From Stomorhina lunata (Eukaryota; Arthropoda; Insecta; Diptera; Rhiniidae), in the NCBI GenBank assembly GCA_933228675.1, contig OW121743.1, forward strand, positions 14,391,224-14,455,223: a stretch of 64,000 nucleotides of DNA. The letters run 5' to 3'. Each line of letters opens with the position of its first letter. Positions within the stretch are counted from its first letter, which is position 1. Below the pieces are notes generated by a model. That model was given only the letters and a program-made list of their open reading frames with translations. It ran no database searches and had not been told where the DNA came from. This document shows positions 56,750-64,000 of the stretch, piece by piece. A program made the position numbers and the translations under genes.

Positions 56750-59036
56750 TTAAGATCTACGACCTAATTTTACCTGGGACTACATTTTCATCACCATATT
56801 GACTATATAACGCTAACTAGGACTATGATTATAGCATAACTGTAGCCATGACTAGAACTACAATTATAACTTGATTAAAGTCTTACTTTATAAAGATCTA
56901 CGATTGTAGCTAAGGACTTACTATATTTGACTATATAAGGATCTACAATTACAGCTTAAGTCTTACAATATCTGACTATATAAAGATCTACGATGGCAAA
57001 TTAAGTCTTACTATATCTGACTATATAAAGATCTACGATTTCATCTTAAGTCTGACTATATAAATATCTGCGATTGCGGCTTAAATCTGACTATATAAAG
57101 ATCTGCGACTTCAGCTTAAATCTGACTATATCAAACTATATAAAGATCTACGATTGCAGCTTAAATCTAACTATATAGAGATCTACGATTGCAGCTTAAA
57201 TCTGATTATATAAATTTCTGCGATTTCAGCTTAAATCTGACTATATCTAACTATATAAAGATCTACGATTTCAGCTTAAATCTGACTATATCTAACTATA
57301 TAAAGATCTACGATTTCAGCTTAAATCTGACTATATCAAACTATATAAAGATCTACGATTGCAGCTTAAATCTAACTATATAGAGATCTACGATTGTAGC
57401 TTAAATCTGATTATATAAATTTCTGCGATTTCAGCTTAAATCTGACTATATCTAACTATATAAAGATCTACGATTTCAGCTTAAATCTGACTATATCTAA
57501 CTATATAAAGATCTACGATTTCAGCTTAAATCTGACTATATCTAACTATATAAAGAGCTACGATTTCAGCTTAAGTCTGACTATATCTACAATTACAGCT
57601 TCAATCTGACTTTATATGACTATATAAAGATCTACGATTGCAGCTTAAATCTAACTATATAAAGATCTATGATTGCAGCTTAAATCTGACTATATCTGAC
57701 TATATAAAAATCTGCGATTGCAGCTTAAATCTAACTATATAAAGATCTGCGATTGCAGCTTAAATCTAACTATATCTGACTATATAAAGATCTACGATTT
57801 CAGCTTAAATCTGATTATATCTGACTATATAAAGATCTACGATTACAGCTTAAATCTGACTATATCTGACTATATAAAGATCCACGATTTCAGCTTAAGT
57901 CTAACTATATCTGACTATATAAAGATCTACGATTTCAGCTTAAGTCTAACTATATCTGACTATATAAAGATCTACGATTACAGCTTAAATCTGACTATAT
58001 CTGACTATATAAAGATCCACGATTTCAGCTTAAGTCTAACTATATCTGACTATATAAAGATCTACGATTGCAGCTTAAATCTAACTATATCTGACTATAT
58101 AAAGATCTACGATTTCAGCTTAAGTCTAACTATATCTGACTATATAAAGATCTACGATTTCAGCTTAAGTCTAACTATATCTGACTATATAAAGAACTAC
58201 GATTGCAGCTTAAGTCTAACTATATCTGACTATATAGAGATCTACGATTGCAGCTTAAATCTAACTATATCTGACTATATAGAGATCTACGATTTCAGCT
58301 TAAATCTAACTATATCTGACTATATAGAGATTTACGATTGCAGCTTAAATCTAACTATATCTGACTATATAAAGATCTACGATTGCAGCTTAAATCTAAC
58401 TATATCTGACTATATAAAGATCTACGATTTCAGCTTAAGTCTAACTATATTTGACTATATAAAGAACTACGATTACAGCTTAAATCTGACTATATAAAGA
58501 TCTACGATTTCAGCTTAAGTCTAACTATATCTGACTATATAAAGATCTACGATTGCAGCTTAAATCTAACTTTATCTGACTATATAAAGATCTACGATTT
58601 CAGCTTAAGTCTAACTATATCTGACTATATAAAGATCTACGATTGCAGCTTAAATCTAACTTTATCTGACTATATAAAGATCTACGATTTCAGCTTAAGT
58701 CTAACTATATCTGACTATATAAAGATCTACGATTTCAGCTTAAGTCTAACTATATTTGACTATATAAAGAACTACGATTACAGCTTAAATCTGACTATAT
58801 AAAGATCTACGATTTCAGCTTAAGTCTAACTATATCTGACTATATAAAGATCTACGATTGCAGCTTAAATCTAACTTTATCTGACTATATAAAGATCTAC
58901 GCTTTCAGCTTAAGTCTAACTATATCTGACTATATAAAGATCTACGATTGCAGCTTAAATCTAACTATATCTGACTATATAAAGATCTACGATTTCAGCT
59001 TAAGTCTAACTATATCTGACTATATAAAGATCTAGG
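56750..59036. repeat. 45-bp satellite, each unit with a TATATAAAG box
   Basis: About 45 units, mostly 45 bp: GACTATATAAAGATCTACGA, TTTCAGCTTAAGTCTAAC, TATATCT. Units alternate in TTTCAGC, TTGCAGC and TTACAGC forms. The first 400 bp are degenerate and some units lack one TATATCTGAC segment. Since 45 is a multiple of three, spurious plus frames of 64 and 259 codons arise (57189-57383, 57718-58497). AGATCT (BglII) recurs every unit. Confidence 0.93.
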
Positions 59037-60735
59037 ATTAAATAATAAAAGTACATATATTAGACCTACCTTTTCAGATAGAAAAGTGGCTCTCAGCCCA
59101 AAATTCCCCGTGAGTTCAATTCCACTTGAGCTAATTTTTTACGTAAATTTATTTACTAACGAAGAAAATTGCTTCGTTTGAAACGGAATTTGAATTCTAA
59201 TTTTGAATATTTTAAAGAAAATTTTCTAAATCAGGTTTTATTTCTAATACGGGAACAGAGACAAGTGGAAAAATTCGAGGGTAATTGTTAATTATGAAGA
59301 ACAATTCCCGATGAATTTTTCACTTTTTTTTTTGTATATGAACCCCTTTGATTGAAATGTAAAAGGGACTATATAAAAACTCCAGACTAAACTATGCATC
59401 CGACTAGGGGAGGACCCCTAGGTAAAGAAGATTGTCGAATAGAGGGTATAATGTTAAGAATCTCGGAATTGAATACTTCTCTATTGTAACTTACCAGAAA
59501 AGTTTGTGTGGGGATTTAATTCCCCTGCTAAAGAAGGAGTGTTCTTTTAAGTACGTTATTCGATTCACTGGCCAATCGGTGACCCAAAATAAAGAGTCTT
59601 TATAAATGTTTATAGTAATTCTAATATCGGACCTTACAGAGAGTTACTTATATTAAAATTTATAACCTAAATTTTGTAAATAAAATTTTTTTCTTGCCAT
59701 ATTTAATAACTAGTAGATATCATTTCTGCCTGTAGCCGCCCTTCTTTCCTCTGTCACATATTTTTACGCTGGCTGGCATCATACTTTCATAGTCTGGTAA
59801 CTGGCCAACTAAGACAATAAAAGTGTTTAAAAATTAATACGCGAAAAATGGATCAAATTGCAAAATTTTGTCATACGGAAAGAAATAGAATGAATGGAGT
59901 CAAATAAATAATGGAAACAAATTTGAAAAGCAAAAATTGTGTTTAAGTTTTTTTTTTTTTTTGATAAATTTATAAAGTTTCTTCAGGTGAATTGCAAGGA
60001 GATCAGGTTACATGTGTTTATGTTTAATAAAAAAAATAAAGACAGTGGGTGGTAAAAGTTAGGAGATTTCTAAGGTGTGACAAAGGGAAGTACTAAAAAT
60101 TTAAGTGGAAAAAGAGGAGTTTTTTTTCCAATTTTATGGAGAAGAGAAATATTTTCTCAAATTCTTTCTAGGTGTTGTTTTATTTTACCACACACTGTAC
60201 TCCTTTTGTTATTATATTTTTCAATTTAAATTATTTCTTCTTATTTTTTTTTTTTTGTTCCTTTGTTTTTGTGTGTTGAACATGTTGTATTTTTTCATGT
60301 TGATTTTACAAATTTATTGTAAATTTGTATTTATTTCTTTTCCATTATCATATTTTTTTTATTGTTTAAATTTAATATTTTCTTGAATAAATCGTTAAAA
60401 AAAAAGAAATTATTTTCTCTTCATAAACATGACTATCGGATTCACTTCATATTTGTTTTGTTTAAAAAAATTTTCAAATTTTTTTCAATACAAAATTTTT
60501 TCCATTTGCTACCTGTTGATAATGAAACAAGTTTAAAATTTGTGGGCAAAAAAAAAAATTAATTTGTTTATTCGCTTTGATTTCTGAGGTATTTTAATTT
60601 AATTTCACGAGCAAAAAATGAAGCGTTGCAATATTTTTTTGAAAAATTCATCTACTTAATAAAACACGTTGAATGTAATACGACAGGTCCATATATTTTG
60701 TTAGGAGTTCCATGTACCTTGATTGTAGATATAAC
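59037..60735. other. AT-rich sequence, no gene supported
   Basis: Includes a moderately complex patch at 59700-59830 (TGCCTGTAGCCGCCCTTCTT, ACGCTGGCTGGCATCATAC), which could be conserved non-coding DNA. A Phe/Leu-rich frame of 93 codons (60105-60386) is a by-product of T-rich sequence. Confidence 0.45.
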
Positions 60736-60738
60736 ATG

Positions 60739-61476
60739 TAAGAAAGTGCTATAGTCGGTCAAGCCCGACCATATGATACCCTTCACCACAAAGGTCTAAG
60801 GTGTTATCTTTCCTGTATAAAGACAAATATTTGCTAAATTTTGCCATCATACAAACATTTTCTCAAAACTTATATATTTAAGCTGTTTCCGTCATTTGGA
60901 CTTATATCTTCATTATCATTATCATTATCTTCAGATTTACGAGCGTTTTAGTGATTTTTGTCTCATTTAGTGCGTTTTTAAAGAAGAGTTTGTATGGGAG
61001 CTATGGTCAAATGTGGACCGATTTCAACGAAATTAGGTACAGTGATTTAAGTTTACATAAGCAGTATTTGTTTTAAATTTCATGAGAAAATATTGATATT
61101 TGTGGCTAATATATCAATTCCGGGAAGTGGGACCTATGGGCGGTACCATAAATAATGAACCGATTTTGACCAATTTCAATAGCCATAGTCCCACTATCAA
61201 AAAAATGATCTGTGCCAAATTTCATCGAATGATGAAATTTGGCTTATCTTTAGATTTGCGACCTGTAGTTTGATTACAAGGTTTACATGGGGGTCCAGCC
61301 AGCCAGACGGACGGACGGACGGACGGGCGGACGGACTAAGTCGACTCAGAAGGTGATTCTAAGCCTATTGGTATACTAAAAGGTGGGTCTAAGGCAAATA
61401 TTTCTATGCGTTACATACATCAGCACAAACTTATAATACCCTTTCCACCAATGGTGGTAAAGGGTATAAAAAGAGG
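60739..61476 (+). mobile_element. DINE-1/mini-me-like element, most complete copy
   Basis: The 5' block contains GTGCTATAGTCGGTCAAGCC, with a small GTCGG/CCGAC hairpin, and GATACCCTTCACCAC. Internal TATGGGAGCTATGGTCAAAT units follow. The microsatellite core (GACG)n lies at 61307-61337, followed by AAGTCGACTCAGAAGGTGAT, TTTCTATGCGTTACATACAT and CAGCACAAACTTATAATACC. A terminal hairpin pairs TACCCTTTCCACC with GGTGGTAAAGGGTA. A GTCY/GACR microsatellite next to a conserved core and a 3' hairpin is the structure described for dipteran mini-me/DINE-1 (non-autonomous Helentron) elements. Confidence 0.72.
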
Positions 61477-63420
61477 ATGTTATATATATAAGAACTATAG
61501 CCAAATATCGACTGATTGTCACAAAATTTTACTAGTATATATATAAGGCTTATTTTTGTAAAATTTAGTGGCTATAGCTGTTATAGTTCCTAATGTAATA
61601 GCTTTTAACTTGCCTTTGTTACATTTTTTTTGGTTTCCGGGAGTGTTTTTTATATGAAAGCTATAGCCAAATATATACCGATTTCTATAAAATTTGATAT
61701 ACTGACTCTATAGTTTGCATAAAACTTCTCTATTCTAAATTTAGTCGTCATAGCTATGACAATTGTATGCGATTTATCAGCATTAATGTGTTTCCCGGAT
61801 CGGGGTTATATGGGAGCTCTAACTAAATGTGAACCGATTTCGTCCATTTTCAATGCACAAATTTCCCAAGATATCAAAAATACTTTTTTTTGTCATTCTA
61901 ACTCTTTTCGTTAAGTTTCTATCGCGTTTTTATCTAACGGACAGATGAACATAAACCCCCCCTTTCTTTTTGTATTTTTGTGAAAGTTTTTTATATGGGA
62001 GCTATGGTCAAATGGTAACCAATTACGACAAAATTTTGCACACTGGCTGGCCTTCACATACGACTTCTTTTTGTTAAATTTTGTTGCTATTGCCCTTTTC
62101 GTTAAGGCGCTATCGTGCTTTTATCTGAAGGACATAAACGCCCTTTTCTTTTTGTATTTTTGTGAAAGTTTTTTATATGGGAGCTATGGTCAAATGGTAA
62201 CCGATTGTGACACATTTTTGGACACTGGCCGGCACTGGCATAAGACTACCTTGTGCTAAATTAAGTGTTTATATTAGTTATAGTTTTAGATATATTGGCA
62301 TTTAAGTGTATTTTAGGTGAAATTTAAGCTGTTTTTCGTAAGTTTTTTGTATGGGAGCTATGGCTAAATGTGAACCGATTTTAATGAAAATTTTCACGCT
62401 GCCTAGGGCTAATGTAAAACTTCTATATACCAAATTTTATCATCATAGCTGCAAATAAGCGATTAGCCTAGACGAGGTTATACAGGAGCTATGGTCAAAT
62501 GTGAACCGATTTTGCCAAATTTCAATGGTCAAATGGTGACCGATTGTGACAAAATTGGCCGGCACTGACATAAGACTTCCTTGTGCTACATTTAGCGGTA
62601 AATTTTGTTATAGTTTTAGATATATTTTCTATTTTAGGCGAAATTTAGGCTGTTTCCGTAGTTTTTTTGTATGGGAGCTATGGTTAAATGTGAACCGATT
62701 TTGAAGAAATTTTACATGCTGCCTAGGACTTATGTAAAACTTGTATATACCAAATTATAGTATCATACCTATTCCAATATGTCATTTATTAGCAAATAAG
62801 CAATTATCCAAGACGAGGTTATAGGGGACCAATGGTCAAATGTGAACCGATTTTGCCAAATTTCAATTACCAATTTAATGGTCAAATGGTGACCCATTGG
62901 TGACACAATTTTGCACACTGGCTGGTATTCATATAAGACTTTTATTGTGCCAAATTTAGTGGCCATAGCTATTACAGTTTATCATTTATTGGCATTCAAG
63001 TGTATTTATGGGTGAAATTATATATGGGAGCTATGGTTAAATGTGAACCGATTTTGAAGAAATTTTACATGCTGCCTAGGACTTATGTAAAACTTCTATA
63101 TATCAAATTTTATCATCATAGCTATTATAATTTGTCATTTATTAGCAAATAAGTAATTAGCCTAGACGAGCTTATACGGGAGCTATAGTCAAATGTGAAT
63201 CGATTTTGCCCGATTTCAATACTAAAATTTCCCAAGAAATGAAGAATATTTATCCCAAATTTCGGTGACCTATATCCTGTCGTTAAAGTTTTATCGTGTC
63301 GACAACAGACAGACAGACATACATCGCTTAATCGTTTTAGAATTTCATGAGGATTCAGAATATATATCCCTCTTGATTTTGGAGCCAATCTCTATATACA
63401 CCCCCCCCCCCCCCATTCAA
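61477..63420 (+). repeat. Tandem-like array of DINE-1 internal units
   Basis: The internal unit TATGGGAGCTATGGTCAAAT followed by GTGAACCGATTT recurs at irregular 100-200 bp spacing (for example 61803, 61996, 62175, 62350, 62480, 62670, 63025 and 63178), with companion blocks CACTGGCTGGC, GCCTAGGACTTATGTAAAAC and TTTTAGATATATT. A (CAGA)n-like tract lies near 63305 and a 14-base C run at 63401-63414. The sequence looks like repeated expansion of the element's interior without ends. Confidence 0.6.
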
Positions 63421-64000
63421 TTTAATGGTAGGCATAACAAATAGGACTGGTTTAAGGGCCTATTCAAACTAATCGCCTTCGGAGACAAGAATTCTGCTGC
63501 AATTGTGCATCTCTAAAGAAAGTTAAGGAAGTCTGGAAAGATGGCTTTCGGACTATACATAGGGAAAACAGACAACCCATTAGCAATACAAGAGCTAAAG
63601 AATGATCCGGGAAATATCTCAGAAGAGTTTTTTTTATACCCTTCACCACCATTGGTGGAAATCGGTCCACATTTCTAATGACCCTTGTAAGCTTAGATTT
63701 GGTTACAATTTCTCCTGCAACAGCTGAAAGTTGACTTGGTGCAATCTTGTCTGCAAAGGTCCCACTAAAGTAATTGGCAGTGATTCGAATATCCAGGAGC
63801 AACTCCAGAAATAGGTCCTATTTAACATGAAACTTATCAAATTCTTTAGGTTTTATGATACATACGAATGTTCGTACTTAATATTAATGATATTAAATTT
63901 TTGTATTAAGTTTGTCGGAAGCTTTTAAAACTGCAAAAAACATTCCAGGAGCCAGATTTCAACTGACAGGAGGACATGGCGCAATTGACTCTGCTGGATT
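63421..64000. other. Unassigned sequence at window end, with a short DINE-1-like fragment
   Basis: TTATACCCTTCACCACCATTGG followed by AATCGGTCCACATT (about 63635-63676) is a fused minimal piece of the dispersed family. The 112-codon minus frame over 63802-63464 includes that piece and is not convincing as a gene. Nothing else is identified. Confidence 0.4.

Noticed and set aside
57189..58497. Repeat-protein-like frames with a 15-residue period (64 and 259 aa)
   Set aside because: Direct consequence of the 45-bp satellite. No start context or signal, and the frame breaks where units lose bases.
60105..60562. Phe/Leu-rich frames resembling membrane proteins
   Set aside because: Translation of T-rich DNA. 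No gene structure and no codon bias.
62071..63388. Several 60-90 aa frames within the DINE-1-like unit array
   Set aside because: They consist of repeated dispersed-element sequence with stops at varying places. No conserved reading frame among copies.
63464..63802. 112-aa minus-strand frame near the window end
   Set aside because: Part of it is the dispersed DINE-1-like end sequence. No domain, promoter or splice evidence.

Overview
This window is eukaryotic nuclear DNA, most probably from a higher fly (Brachycera, probably a calyptrate such as a blowfly). This rests on strong AT bias, spliced genes with fly-type splice sites and Inr/TATA core promoters, CAG/CAA-rich low-complexity coding exons, DINE-1/mini-me-like dispersed repeats, and mariner and hAT elements. 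No prokaryotic feature, CRISPR array, rRNA or tRNA was found.

Coding content is small. (1) A compact two-exon gene on the minus strand (5274-4583, TSS about 5312) has TATA box, Inr, a 77-bp intron and poly(A) signal, and encodes a 204-residue secreted acidic repeat protein. The 77-bp intron splits the signal peptide, so the raw reading frame gives a wrong N-terminus. (2) An intronless minus-strand gene (9802-8714) encodes a 362-residue secreted protein that I do not recognise. (3) The 3' part of a large plus-strand gene can be assembled from nine exons (16954-34145). The phases agree across all eight introns and give one open frame of 1714 residues ending in a basic tail. Its 5' exons lie upstream or outside the window, and its introns are full of satellite DNA and old insertions. 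(4) A complete hAT transposon (34704-37409) has an intact 643-residue transposase, 12-bp TIRs and a perfect 8-bp target duplication.

The rest is repeats. 0.6-4.5 kb holds 11-bp and 33-bp arrays. 5.5-7.5 kb holds AAAAAGTACC-type repeats interrupted by a DINE-1-like copy. 10.0-11.8 and 13.0-16.2 kb hold two arrays of one roughly 29-bp satellite in opposite orientation. 17.5-18.8 kb (intron) holds the 11-bp satellite again, inverted relative to the first array. 27-31.6 kb (intron) is a decayed long-period satellite. 37.5-42 kb holds relics of mariner and of a Jockey-type non-LTR element. 45.0-46.2 kb is a roughly 30-bp array. 47.6-51.0 kb is a 31-bp satellite with higher-order structure. 52.0-54.5 kb holds two mariner elements, one with clear TIRs and TA duplication but a broken transposase. 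56.8-59.0 kb is a 45-bp satellite. 56.1-63.4 kb contains further DINE-1-like copies.

The main new observations are the nested inverted satellite arrays around 12.4 kb, the 33-bp satellite whose unit is a perfect 12-bp stem with a GAAA loop, the shared TATAAAGAYCYACGA core that ties the 31-bp and 45-bp satellites together, a possible first exon at 46.9-47.5 kb behind a GTTAAC motif cluster, and a TGTCA cluster at 55.7 kb.
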